The notes: generated by a model not told the origin, from the letters alone. DNA of 38,081 nucleotides from Bdellovibrionota bacterium (GCA_963169805.1 CAUJDY010000064.1:1-38081); one strand, 5' to 3'. Positions 23,763 through 32,383 are shown, counted from the first letter of the stretch. Program-made: numbers and translations.

Positions 23763-24438
23763 AGAATTCGAGCATGCCAAGCCAGAAGGATTGGTCCGAG
23801 ATATCAGAAATTGTTTTTGTGATGTTTTCAAAGGATCGTTGATTATCTTTTAAATTTAAAATTTCTTTTGGAATCCAAGAGTAACTGAGTAAGAGAAGTT
23901 TATCGCCATCCTGAGGTTTTAAAGACTCAATTTCTAGATCCACGCTAGCATTAATTCCTATAAGTTTGGACGGAACAGGAGGTAGTAGATTTTCCTTGGA
24001 AAGATCTAAAGAGAGATCTAGATTTTGATAGACGGGAAGGATATTCATTTTTTTTCGACTTATGAGAATGTTTGGTTGTCCAATATGACCAAATACAAAT
24101 TCATCATTCTTCTTAAATCCAACAAATATTTCTAAGCCTACAGATAACTCTGAACTGTTATACTTCTTATAAAGTAACTCATTTAGTAACAAAAGGGCCG
24201 TACGAAGATGATTTGCGGTTTTCCCAAGGTGCGGTACGGATATGAAAGGCGATGTCACTTCATCGTCAACAAGCGAAGAAAGCAAATATCCTTCAATTGT
24301 TTTGAAGACATCGTCTTGGTTTACTTTCTGTCCCCAGTTTGTATATGCAATTACAAGCTGCTCGCTTTCATTAAAATAAAAAGAGGGTCTTGGACGTAGG
24401 CCTTTAGATGAATAAAATGATCTTTCTATAAATTTCAT
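23761..24438 (-). CDS. Divergent PP2C-like protein of the FHA operon
   Basis: Family not certain. The order of secondary-structure-like blocks resembles a PP2C-type phosphatase: NQDD near residue 40, a helical pair with LLLLNELLYKKY, VGLEIFVGFKKNDEFVFGHIGQPNILISR (compare the PP2C strand pair with GDSR), IGINASVDLEIESLKPQDGDKLLLLSYSW (compare the GDxLLLCSDG end). The metal-binding aspartates of true PP2C are mostly missing (HIGQPN instead of GDS, SYSW instead of SDG), so it may be a pseudophosphatase. It is 225 residues long. Its ATG overlaps the stop of the double-FHA gene (ATGA). The stop codon is partly formed by the adjoining inverted-repeat element, so the original C terminus may have been longer. 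Confidence 0.5.
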   Translation of the reverse strand: MKFIERSFYSSKGLRPRPSFYFNESEQLVIAYTNWGQKVNQDDVFKTIEGYLLSSLVDDEVTSPFISVPHLGKTANHLRTALLLLNELLYKKYNSSELSVGLEIFVGFKKNDEFVFGHIGQPNILISRKKMNILPVYQNLDLSLDLSKENLLPPVPSKLIGINASVDLEIESLKPQDGDKLLLLSYSWIPKEILNLKDNQRSFENITKTISDISDQSFWLGMLEF

Positions 24439-26402
24439 GAGCCGTACTTCTTTAATTTTGTTTTTGATTTTTTAAAATACTCACCATATTCAACATCCAA
24501 AGATTGAATTTTCTTCCATTTTTCTTTTGCAGATTCAATATTACCTAGGTTTTCTTCGAGTACGCTATCGCCATAAAGAGCCTTCACAATGCTAAAGAGC
24601 TCTTTAGAATATTTGGCGTGTTGACTTTTTATGTCTGCATCCTGAGGGTTTAGCTTAATTGCATCTTCAAGTTTTCTAATAGCAACTTTGTAATTTTTGT
24701 CATTATAAGCTGCTTCCGCCTCACTTGAATACCGCTTCATATCTTCTTGAATTTGCTTTTGAAGCGCTTGAATTTCTTGCTTAGACTTTGATTCTAGGTT
24801 TTCTGGATCTGGTAGTGTTGAGGCAATGTTTCTGTTATGAGCACTAATTGCATCCAAAATTTTACCTGATTTTTTTAAAGTATTAGCTTTATCATAAAGA
24901 GCTTTTCTGCGATTTACTTGAGACTTATAGGCTTCTTTCTGTGCTATCAGAGCTTCCTTTTGCGCATCATTTTGATTTGCAAGAATTCTGAGTTGTGAAA
25001 TTCGTATATTTTCTGGATCTAACTCCTCAACAGAGGCCAGGCACTGATCTAAGACCGAGCTGTTCATATGGCCACGATAGGATTGATCGCAGTTGTCTAT
25101 CATATCGTTTACTTTTTGTGCGAGTTTAATTTGCTCATCTTCTTGTCTTTTAATTTCTTGTTGCTCCATAAGAGTATCAATAGCAACTTTGGAGTATTTT
25201 AGAATATCCTTTGTATCTTTATACTCAGGAACCATTGAGTGAATTTTTTCTACTTCAATAATGGCAAGTTCATACTTGCCTTGCTTGTAAAGATTCTGAG
25301 CTAAGACGTAGGTTTTTTCGACATATTCTTTTTGGTCTGGAGCTAATGAGTCGATTGGACTCGTATTTGTTGGTGTTAAAGTGTTATTTGTCTGGGATGA
25401 CGCCATCTCAGTGTTCTGAGTATCTTCCTGTGTTAATCCATAAAATAACACACACACGAGTATACCTAATATGGCATAGAACATAGAGTTCTTGCTCTTT
25501 TTAGGCTTAATCTTAACCACTTTTCTCTCAGTATCTGTGTACATAACAGGCGCTTGGTATACATTTTCTGTAAGGATTGGTTCTGCCTCTGCAGGAAGCA
25601 GTGATAGTTTATCTTTGAAATTTGGATCTCTAATTTCAAATGTTAAAATGGCCTGACCAATTTGAATATTATCTCCAGATTTTAGAGAATATTCTTTTTT
25701 AAAATTTATTTTATTTCCATTAAGAAGAGTTCCATTTGAACTTCCTTTATCTTGGATATAGTAAGAGCTGTTCTTTTTATAGATCTCACAATGCTCACGG
25801 CTTGATTTTGCATCATCAACAAGAATGTCGCACATCTCATCGCGCCCTATAACCCAGTAGTCACCCTCAAGTCTAAGAGTTTTATTATCAGCATCTGGCG
25901 TTCTCACAATAATATACGGAATTCCAATGCTCCATTCATTAGATGCTGATTCTGGCACAAATGTTTTCTCATCAAAAGAATCGTCTTCTGATGTTCTTTC
26001 TTCTTGTGCTTCTGTTTCTAAAAGAGGTGTAGGTGTTTCTCCTGTTAACCCATAAGAATCTTCTTTGGGTAAAGAGGTTGTGATGCTATCAGGCTTTACT
26101 GTGGATTCCGCATTTTCATTAAAAAAAGTAAAAGTATAGTTCGCAATTTTTATTGTATCTTTATTCTTTAATTGTGAGTAATCAACAGGTTCATTGTTTA
26201 AGTAAATAGGAGAATATTTTGATAGCGTTTGAACATGCCAAGCATTATCTCTAAAGAATATTTTAAGATGCTGTCTAGAGACAGTAGCTTCATCAAGATG
26301 AATATTGCAATCTTTGGAGCGGCCTGCCGAATGCTCCATCTCAGAATTCAGCTGGTATTCCTGTAGAACTTGATTGTCTTTCTTAATAACTAAATATGCC
26401 AT
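24435..26402 (-). CDS. Double-FHA, single-span membrane protein with TPR-like C terminus
   Basis: This is a predicted phosphothreonine-binding membrane scaffold. FHA1 (residues 1-95) has GR at 27-28 and SRQH at 42-45 but lacks the usual NG loop. FHA2 (about 175-258) is complete: GRD from 186, SREH at 201-204 and SSNGT at 221-225. A linker rich in acidic and Thr/Ser residues lies between them and could be phosphorylated. One membrane span follows (306-324), putting the remaining 330 residues, with TPR-like blocks near 360-400 and 560-640 and coiled coil between them, in the periplasm. It is 655 residues long. Its ATG overlaps the preceding stop by one base (TAATG). Confidence 0.85.
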   Translation of the reverse strand: MAYLVIKKDNQVLQEYQLNSEMEHSAGRSKDCNIHLDEATVSRQHLKIFFRDNAWHVQTLSKYSPIYLNNEPVDYSQLKNKDTIKIANYTFTFFNENAESTVKPDSITTSLPKEDSYGLTGETPTPLLETEAQEERTSEDDSFDEKTFVPESASNEWSIGIPYIIVRTPDADNKTLRLEGDYWVIGRDEMCDILVDDAKSSREHCEIYKKNSSYYIQDKGSSNGTLLNGNKINFKKEYSLKSGDNIQIGQAILTFEIRDPNFKDKLSLLPAEAEPILTENVYQAPVMYTDTERKVVKIKPKKSKNSMFYAILGILVCVLFYGLTQEDTQNTEMASSQTNNTLTPTNTSPIDSLAPDQKEYVEKTYVLAQNLYKQGKYELAIIEVEKIHSMVPEYKDTKDILKYSKVAIDTLMEQQEIKRQEDEQIKLAQKVNDMIDNCDQSYRGHMNSSVLDQCLASVEELDPENIRISQLRILANQNDAQKEALIAQKEAYKSQVNRRKALYDKANTLKKSGKILDAISAHNRNIASTLPDPENLESKSKQEIQALQKQIQEDMKRYSSEAEAAYNDKNYKVAIRKLEDAIKLNPQDADIKSQHAKYSKELFSIVKALYGDSVLEENLGNIESAKEKWKKIQSLDVEYGEYFKKSKTKLKKYGS

Positions 26403-27307
26403 TAGAAAGACTCCCTGAGTAATAAGTTACATTCATTCAATTTTTCTTTAGCCTCTTTATATATTTTACTCTCAGGATCACCAATTAAAATCATCGCATT
26501 CTTGAAAGCACTTTGTGCCATTTGGTATTTATTTTCTTCCATAGCCTTATTGCCTTCATTAATAAGAGCTTGTATTTGTTCATCCAATTTATTTTGTGCT
26601 AACCTTAGATAACGTCTTGCAAGTTTGTGGTTTGGGTATATTGAAAGTGCTGCATTAAAAGAAATATATGCAGATTTATAGTGAGCTTCTCGATAGTCTC
26701 GAAGACCCTTCATAAAAGAAGCCTGGGCATCTAAGTACTGTCGCGAGGCTAAACCGTCTTCTGCTTGTCGCTTAATAAGTTCTTCTTGTCTTTTGATAGA
26801 TGCCTCAGTTTCTTGATCTATAGAGAGTTTAGGCTCTGGTGTTAGAGATGAGTTTTCCGAAGTGCTCAGCCAAATTCCAAGAATAATAACACTTGCAACT
26901 ATGATATAAAAACGCAGTTTCTTCGATTGATCTCCTGAAGAAGATTTGGAAGAGAAGCTATCTTTATAGACAGTTGTTTGTATGGATTGGATTCTCTTAA
27001 ATGCTAGCACAGTGGTGCCAATTTGTATTTTAGATCCATTTCTAAGAAAAGAACGAGTTGTTTTCTCTCCATCAACAATGATTCCATTTTGCGATCCTAG
27101 ATCTTCTACGGATGCCGAGTTTTGTGTAATACGAATAACAGCATGCTCACGACTACACTTTACATCAGATAGCACGATATCGTTTGTCTCATCACGTCCA
27201 ATACGAATCTCAGAGGCGTAAAGTTCAAACTTTGCCCCTTTTTCGTCTCCTTGTACAATTTCAAGGAGATATTTTTCTGGTTGTAGATTCGTAGCTAAAG
27301 ATGTCAG
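26402..27307 (-). CDS. FHA, single-span membrane protein with TPR-like tail; non-standard start
   Basis: The first standard start codon in frame (GTG at 27175) would cut the FHA domain in two. Reading on upstream restores it: residues 14-40 give LLEIVQG through IRIGRDETND, followed by SREH at 52-55 and SQNG. No ATG, GTG or TTG occurs in this extension. The best start is CTG at 27307, whose last two bases begin the stop of the preceding gene (CTGA overlap). GGAGGT is placed five bases ahead of it; ATT at 27310 is the alternative. A membrane span lies at about 128-147, and the C-terminal 150 residues hold TPR-like helices. It is 301 residues from CTG. It is a close organisational relative of the next gene in the operon. 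Confidence 0.75.
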   Translation of the reverse strand: MTSLATNLQPEKYLLEIVQGDEKGAKFELYASEIRIGRDETNDIVLSDVKCSREHAVIRITQNSASVEDLGSQNGIIVDGEKTTRSFLRNGSKIQIGTTVLAFKRIQSIQTTVYKDSFSSKSSSGDQSKKLRFYIIVASVIILGIWLSTSENSSLTPEPKLSIDQETEASIKRQEELIKRQAEDGLASRQYLDAQASFMKGLRDYREAHYKSAYISFNAALSIYPNHKLARRYLRLAQNKLDEQIQALINEGNKAMEENKYQMAQSAFKNAMILIGDPESKIYKEAKEKLNECNLLLRESF

Positions 27308-28878
27308 AATCCACCTCCGTCCTGAAATTGAAGAGTTACAAAATAATATTTTATGTCCATTTTATCGTATAGTGGTTGTAATGAAATTCTCACGCTTCGG
27401 CCATTAAACTCTAAACTGTTAAATACAGAGAGCCCGTTGCTTAGTTTAGATTGTTCTATTAAATCTCTCACGCTCAGAATAAAAGCCTGATCACTAATTT
27501 GATCTAACTTGAGGCCTTGTAGATTCTGTGAACCCATGCCTGCAATATCAGTGAACATTTCATTGACTGCTAAGAGGTACTCATTCTTATCTAAAGCAAT
27601 AGCGCCAGATGGATAGTTCTGAACTAAATTTTGAGCTTCTATTTGTGAATCTACTAATGCGAGTGATCCAGATTGCGGAGATGGATTTTGTGCTCTGTTA
27701 ATAAGTGTGTTGATATTGTTGATGAGTTCTTGAAGCACAGGGAATTGATATTTAGATTCAGCAAATCCATTGCCATCCTTAAGGGCGTTATCAATTTGTG
27801 TATTGATGTTCCTAAGTGGAAATTCAAACACTTTATAAATGAAATAATATAATATAAATCCAAAAAGCAAAGCTATTGCAAATACCTGTGCAAACAAGCT
27901 TATAGTTCTATTGGTATCAATAGACATCGCTCCCATATCATATAAAATAACTGAATGAGCTAGCACCTTAAGTGCACCTGTTTCAGTATCAAAAGTCTTA
28001 ATTGGATAAACAGCCCCTACTTGACTGTCGCTGATTTGCTCTACGACAGATTGATCTTGTCTTCGGGCACTGTGAACAAAAGCATCATCTGGTCTGACTC
28101 CAGCTTTTTTTGCAGGTGCTATAATAACTCCATCTCCACTTGAAATGATGTAGGCAGCTTGAACACCTTCTTCTCTTTCGAACTGCGCTGCAGAGAAAGA
28201 AGATTCCATGCCGTCACGAGATGCAATTTGAAATCGTTCGGCTAAGTTCTTAGCAAGAGAAAGTGCTCTTCTTTGGCTTTCTCTTTGAATACCGGATTTA
28301 GTAAGCTGGATCATTGGTAGAACAGAGAGAGAGGTCACAATAAATACAAAAACAAGAATCATGGTACCAAGCGACCATTTCATTTCTAGAGATTCGGGTA
28401 TCTTGTACACTCCAGGAAGTAGAACTGTTTCTAAATAGTCCTCTGCTTTGTCTAAATAATCTTTTTGTTCAATCGCTTGAATGCTATCTGTTGGTTGGAT
28501 CGAGCTTTGATATTGCAGTGCTGTTCCTCCGTCTGTAGGAAACGAAGAATTTGTTGGAAAAGGAGATATGCTTGGAATTTGAGCTCGAGGTTGATTGGAC
28601 TCAAATCCCATCATGATATCAAAAATAGAAATTTTATCAGTAAGTTTGAGCTTTTGTTTTTGTATTCTAATTCCATTTACAAATGTACCATTTGTAGAGT
28701 TGAGATCTACAAGGGTAATATGCCCGTTTTGAACCACAATTTTTGCGTGTTCTTTTGAAATGCCCGGCGAGTTGATATAAATATCGCACTGAGGGGATCT
28801 CCCTATCAGATTTTCGCCCTCAGAGAGGGTAAATTTTTCTCCAGCCTTAGGGCCTTTGAGTATTTTAATCGACCACAT
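27304..28878 (-). CDS. FHA-PAS membrane sensor protein
   Basis: This predicted inner-membrane receptor has phosphopeptide binding at one end and a sensory domain at the other. An N-terminal FHA domain (residues 1-95; GR at 26-27, SKEH at 41-44, STNGT at 61-65) is followed by a linker, span 1 (about 168-191), a periplasmic domain of about 130 residues resembling a small sensor domain, span 2 (about 325-349), and a C-terminal PAS-like domain (about 417-520: PSGAIALDKNEYLLAVNEMF). No kinase, cyclase or output enzyme follows, so PAS and FHA must work through partners. I start at the ATG at 28878, which has GGAG nine bases ahead, not the ATG at 28899. It overlaps the DUF192 gene by 14 bases. Confidence 0.82.
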   Translation of the reverse strand: MWSIKILKGPKAGEKFTLSEGENLIGRSPQCDIYINSPGISKEHAKIVVQNGHITLVDLNSTNGTFVNGIRIQKQKLKLTDKISIFDIMMGFESNQPRAQIPSISPFPTNSSFPTDGGTALQYQSSIQPTDSIQAIEQKDYLDKAEDYLETVLLPGVYKIPESLEMKWSLGTMILVFVFIVTSLSVLPMIQLTKSGIQRESQRRALSLAKNLAERFQIASRDGMESSFSAAQFEREEGVQAAYIISSGDGVIIAPAKKAGVRPDDAFVHSARRQDQSVVEQISDSQVGAVYPIKTFDTETGALKVLAHSVILYDMGAMSIDTNRTISLFAQVFAIALLFGFILYYFIYKVFEFPLRNINTQIDNALKDGNGFAESKYQFPVLQELINNINTLINRAQNPSPQSGSLALVDSQIEAQNLVQNYPSGAIALDKNEYLLAVNEMFTDIAGMGSQNLQGLKLDQISDQAFILSVRDLIEQSKLSNGLSVFNSLEFNGRSVRISLQPLYDKMDIKYYFVTLQFQDGGGF

Positions 28879-29209
28879 GTAATTGATCTCCAATTTCAAT
28901 GTTGTGTCTTTGAATGACTCCGGGATTTAACTCAATAACCGCACGCGCTCCAAAAACAGGCCACAGAAGTTGATTGGGTTTAATATTTGAGACACATTTC
29001 TTAACTCGAAAGTTTTTATCCACAAATACTGCATCAAACTCAAAGTTCATTAAATAAGAGTGAATGCTGTTGCAATACGGAATCCATAATCCAAAATCTT
29101 GTGGCATAGTTTTATAGGGAATAAGTCCAGAAAGACGTTTCCAAAAACTAGTTACTTTTTCTACATGACTTACAATAATGTTATTTTTGGACAGATTTTT
29201 TAGCAGCAT
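28865..29209 (-). CDS. DUF192 family protein
   Basis: This small (114-residue) protein of the DUF192 family is recognised from FWKRLSGLIPYKTMPQDFGLWI, SIHSYLMNFEFDAVFVDKNFRVK and the closing IELNPGVIQRHNIEIGDQL. The family's biochemical role is not known. Members often have a signal peptide, but this one shows none. It lies between tadC (the ATG of this gene overlaps the tadC stop by one base) and the FHA-PAS gene (14-base overlap), so it is firmly part of the same operon. Confidence 0.85.
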   Translation of the reverse strand: MLLKNLSKNNIIVSHVEKVTSFWKRLSGLIPYKTMPQDFGLWIPYCNSIHSYLMNFEFDAVFVDKNFRVKKCVSNIKPNQLLWPVFGARAVIELNPGVIQRHNIEIGDQLHVVD

Positions 29210-30105
29210 TACTGTCCTCCTGAGACAAATTGAATAATGATTGGACCAAACACCATAATAAAAATTGCAGGCAAAATAAAAATCATCATAGGAATCAAAA
29301 CTGTCTGAGAAGCCTTTGCCCCCTCTTTCTCAGCTCGTGTGAATCTTTCCAAGCGCATTTGTGTTGATTGTTGCTTAAGTACTTGGCTGATACTCGCTCC
29401 TGTTGAGTCTGCATCAATCAGCACAGTTACAAAACTCGTAACCTCAGACATATCCAGACGCTCTGCCATTTTTCTAAGAGCATCCGCTCGTGTAGAGCCA
29501 AGTTTAAGATCCTTAAGAACCTGCCCAAGTTCATCCGCAAGAACGCTATTTTCTGCTTTCTCAACAACTCGCTGTATGGACCCGATAAAATCAAGACCGG
29601 CTTCAGTTGAAAGAGCCAAGAGATCAATAAAAAATGGAAGATCAACGATGACGGATTGGTATCTTTTTTTACGTTCTGTTGTTACGTGGATATGTGGAAA
29701 ATAAACCCCAACAAATCCCATGAGAACTAAGAATACAGGGGAGTAGCCCAATTCGAGTGTAAAGTTTAGAAAGATCAGGAGAAGTGGAAATAAAAGTCCC
29801 CAAAGAAACTGCAGACCAATAAATTCATCTGTATTGAGTTCTTTTGAGAGGCCCGCTGTATTAATTTTGTGCTGAATGCGCTCTCGATAGTTTTTACCTT
29901 TGATTTTTGAGGCAAGATTCAGACAGAATTTGTGGACAAGAGGTCTTGAAAACTCTATAAACTGAGAGCGAGATTTTGCAGGTTCATCATCTGAGGCCCA
30001 GACAAGAGATTGACTGTCTTGATTTGTGCTCAAAATCATGTTGGCAAAAAGATAAACGGAGACACCCAACATAAATACACCTGCTATTAACATAAGTTCA
30101 GCCAT
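29209..30105 (-). CDS. tadC: TadC-like type II secretion F-domain protein
   Basis: This is an inner-membrane platform protein of the Flp/Tad pilus type. It has an N-terminal span (about residues 3-22), a cytoplasmic stretch, two spans near 110-150 and a C-terminal span. The GspF/TadC domain has ALSTEAGLDFIGSIQRVV, LGQVLKDLKLGSTRADALRKMAERLD and ISQVLKQQSTQMRLERFTRAEK. The start at 30105 has GGAGA five bases upstream; the frame continues to 30141 into the divergent maf start. It is 298 residues long. It is the first gene of the FHA operon. Neither TadA (the ATPase) nor TadB is in view. Confidence 0.85.
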   Translation of the reverse strand: MAELMLIAGVFMLGVSVYLFANMILSTNQDSQSLVWASDDEPAKSRSQFIEFSRPLVHKFCLNLASKIKGKNYRERIQHKINTAGLSKELNTDEFIGLQFLWGLLFPLLLIFLNFTLELGYSPVFLVLMGFVGVYFPHIHVTTERKKRYQSVIVDLPFFIDLLALSTEAGLDFIGSIQRVVEKAENSVLADELGQVLKDLKLGSTRADALRKMAERLDMSEVTSFVTVLIDADSTGASISQVLKQQSTQMRLERFTRAEKEGAKASQTVLIPMMIFILPAIFIMVFGPIIIQFVSGGQ

Positions 30106-30132
30106 TGTTGTCTCCAAAAGTGCAGAAAAAGT

Positions 30133-30768
30133 ATGAATCAAAATCCAAATGTTTTTCTCAATTCTAAAAAACTCAAACTTTTTCTAGCCTCGAATTCACC
30201 ACGCAGAAAGGATCTACTCCAAAAAGCGGGTTTCGAGTTTCAAACATATCCAGTTAAAGTATCGGAATTCTTAGATAAAAACCTGAATTTAGATGATGGT
30301 GTAAAGCAAATAGCCAGACAAAAGGCTGTGGCTGCCTATAGTGAGCTTATCTTATCGAAATCTCAAGACTTTTTAGTGTTGGCGAGTGATACGCTTGTTG
30401 TTCTGAATGGCGAAGTTTTTGGAAAACCAGAAAATAAAGACCAGGCTTTTGAGTTTTTAAGACGTTTGTCGGGTCAAACTCATACTGTTAAGACTGCGGT
30501 TTGCATGATTGATGCTTCAAAAAAAGAAGCTTGCGAGATCGAAAGCTCCTTGGTGACGTTTCGAAATTTAACTGATGATGAGATTTGGTGTTATATCGAG
30601 ACGGGTGATCCGATGGATAAAGCTGGTGCTTATGGAATTCAAAGTGTAGGAGCAACTTTTATATCAAAACTTGATGGATCGCTTGATAATGTTATGGGAC
30701 TTTCAATTTCTTTAGTGAAAGGTATGATAGATAAAAATGGATGGACAGTTCATCAGAGAACAATTTGA
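30133..30768 (+). CDS. maf: Maf-like nucleotide pyrophosphatase
   Basis: This house-cleaning nucleoside triphosphate pyrophosphatase acts on abnormal or modified nucleotides; overproduction in some bacteria stalls septation. The family motifs are ASNSPRR (residues 19-25), catalytic Asp86 in ASDTLV, GKPENKDQAFEFLRRLSGQTH, and the GDPMDKAGAYGIQ segment. The 211-residue protein has a short N-terminal extension (about 14 residues) before the conserved start. The gene is divergent from tadC with only 27 bases between the likely start codons. Its end overlaps yggS by 32 bases, so the two are co-translated. Confidence 0.94.
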   Translation: MNQNPNVFLNSKKLKLFLASNSPRRKDLLQKAGFEFQTYPVKVSEFLDKNLNLDDGVKQIARQKAVAAYSELILSKSQDFLVLASDTLVVLNGEVFGKPENKDQAFEFLRRLSGQTHTVKTAVCMIDASKKEACEIESSLVTFRNLTDDEIWCYIETGDPMDKAGAYGIQSVGATFISKLDGSLDNVMGLSISLVKGMIDKNGWTVHQRTI

Positions 30769-31405
30769 AAAGATAAAATCTCAAATTCAAAAATATTCTC
30801 CAAATGCAAAATTGGTAGCTGTTACAAAAAAACAACCAATCGAAAAAATGGAATATTTGTATGGATTGGGTCACAACGTCTTTGCCGAAAATTATGTTCA
30901 AGAATTTTTAGAAAAAAAGAATAAATTATCAAATTTAAATATTGAGTGGCATTTGATAGGCCCTCTACAGTCAAACAAAGTGAGTAAAGTTGTTGGTCAG
31001 GTAGATTATATTCACTCTGTTGATACATTGGAGTTAGCTACTAAAATTGATAATGTGGCAAAAACCCTAGGAATAAAACAGAAAGTTTTATTACAAATTA
31101 ACGTGGCCAACGAAGACTCTAAATCTGGTCTGACAATAGATTTATTCATGCGTTATAAAAAACAATTTTTTGATCTCAAAAATCTTCTTATTTGTGGATT
31201 TATGACAATGCCGCCTTTAGCCAATTCCTCTGAGGATTCAAAAAAATACTTCAAAACTTTAAAAGAGATACAACTTCAAACTAAATGCGAATATGATTCT
31301 GTCAGTGAACTCTCAATGGGTACAACGCAGGATTATGTTGTAGCCTTGCAAGAGGGATCAACAATGATTCGAATAGGCGAGGCTCTTTTAGGTACTCGCT
31401 CCTAA
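30737..31405 (+). CDS. yggS: YggS/PROSC-type PLP homeostasis protein
   Basis: This is a single-domain alanine-racemase-fold protein that binds pyridoxal phosphate and keeps PLP and amino-acid pools balanced; it is not an active racemase. The PLP lysine is Lys31 in AVTKK. Other family marks are FAENYVQE, IEWHLIGPLQSNK, SVDTLELA, the GFMTMPP segment and the C-terminal SMGTTQDY and IRIGEALLG. It is 222 residues long. It overlaps maf by 32 bases and is followed by proC after 14 bases. YggS is very often next to proC and, in Gram-positives, near divIVA, as here. Confidence 0.95.
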   Translation: MDGQFIREQFEKIKSQIQKYSPNAKLVAVTKKQPIEKMEYLYGLGHNVFAENYVQEFLEKKNKLSNLNIEWHLIGPLQSNKVSKVVGQVDYIHSVDTLELATKIDNVAKTLGIKQKVLLQINVANEDSKSGLTIDLFMRYKKQFFDLKNLLICGFMTMPPLANSSEDSKKYFKTLKEIQLQTKCEYDSVSELSMGTTQDYVVALQEGSTMIRIGEALLGTRS

Positions 31406-31419
31406 CTGACAGGTGTAGA

Positions 31420-32247
31420 TTGACAGATTTAATTCTAAAACAAAAAAAAGTAGGATTCATTGGAGCAGGAAATTTAGCTCAAGCTATCATTTCAGGATTG
31501 CTTGAGTCAGGAACACTCCAAAAAGAGCAGATTGTAGTTTCGAGTCGAACAGATAAAAGGCTGAAGAGAGTTGAAGAAAAGTTTGGTGTACAAATACGTG
31601 ATGCAAATGAAAAAGTTGTAGATGAATGCCAAATTATTGTTGTAGCAACAAAACCACAAGATTTTTTTGAAGCTGTTGAGCCCATCGCTACGAGCTTTGG
31701 ACCTGAACATACTGTTATAAGTTTAGCTGCAGGAATTCAGTTGATGTCTCTCAGAAAAATACTGTTTGAGTGCGAGAATATTGTGCGAGTTATGGCAAAT
31801 GTCCCTGTAAAAGCCAAAGCGGGCATGATGGGTTACATCATGGCTAAGGATTCTGTAACCTCAGCAAGAGTTGTGGAAGCGCTTTTTTCTCCTCTTGGGA
31901 AGGTTATCGAAATAGAAGATGAAGAGGCGATGAGTGCATTTACAGTAGGTGCTGCGAGTGGAGTTGGTTTTGCGCTTGAGCTCATGCAGTATTGGCAAGA
32001 CTGGCTTGAGGGGTATGGTATAAGCAAGCAAGATGCTCGTGCAATTGCAATTCAAACTTTTATAGGCGCAGGAAAGCTTGCAGAAGATAATATTCAATTA
32101 TCTTTTTATGAGTACATTGATTTGATTGCATCTAAAAAAGGTGTAACAAGCGCGGGATTAGAATCAATGCGCGAGATGGATTTGGAAAGAGCTTTAAGAA
32201 TCGCATTTGAAAAAGCTTATATTCGCGACCGTGATTTAGGTAAGTAG
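31420..32247 (+). CDS. proC: Pyrroline-5-carboxylate reductase
   Basis: This enzyme catalyses the last step of proline synthesis, reducing pyrroline-5-carboxylate with NAD(P)H. The Rossmann motif FIGAGNLAQAI lies at residues 13-23. Further marks are VATKPQ, ISLAAGI, VRVMANVPV and the C-terminal GVTSAGLE, close to the family GGTTIAG. The start is TTG with AGGTG four bases upstream. It is 275 residues long. The gene lies 14 bases after yggS, and divIVA follows after 136 bases that contain a hairpin and a strong ribosome site. Confidence 0.95.
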   Translation: MTDLILKQKKVGFIGAGNLAQAIISGLLESGTLQKEQIVVSSRTDKRLKRVEEKFGVQIRDANEKVVDECQIIVVATKPQDFFEAVEPIATSFGPEHTVISLAAGIQLMSLRKILFECENIVRVMANVPVKAKAGMMGYIMAKDSVTSARVVEALFSPLGKVIEIEDEEAMSAFTVGAASGVGFALELMQYWQDWLEGYGISKQDARAIAIQTFIGAGKLAEDNIQLSFYEYIDLIASKKGVTSAGLESMREMDLERALRIAFEKAYIRDRDLGK

Positions 32248-32302
32248 ACGTTCATTTTTTAAGAAATTCTTCTTCAGAAGCACTACCAAAATCCAGCGCC
32301 TT

Positions 32303-32329
32303 TAGTCTGGAAATCATGCAGCCAGACTA
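32303..32329. other. Hairpin in the proC-divIVA spacer
   Basis: TAGTCTGG and CCAGACTA form a perfect 8-bp stem with an 11-base loop. No T-tract follows, so it is not a plain terminator; it could protect the RNA or mark a protein site upstream of divIVA. Confidence 0.4.
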
Positions 32330-32383
32330 TCGTTGAAGGTTGTTCTTTATGTATCCTGAAAAGGTCATCCAAGGAGGGATACA

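Noticed and set aside
26402-27175. GTG at 27175 as start of the FHA-TPR gene
   Set aside because: It would delete the first strands and the GR motif of an otherwise complete FHA domain, and has no ribosome site.
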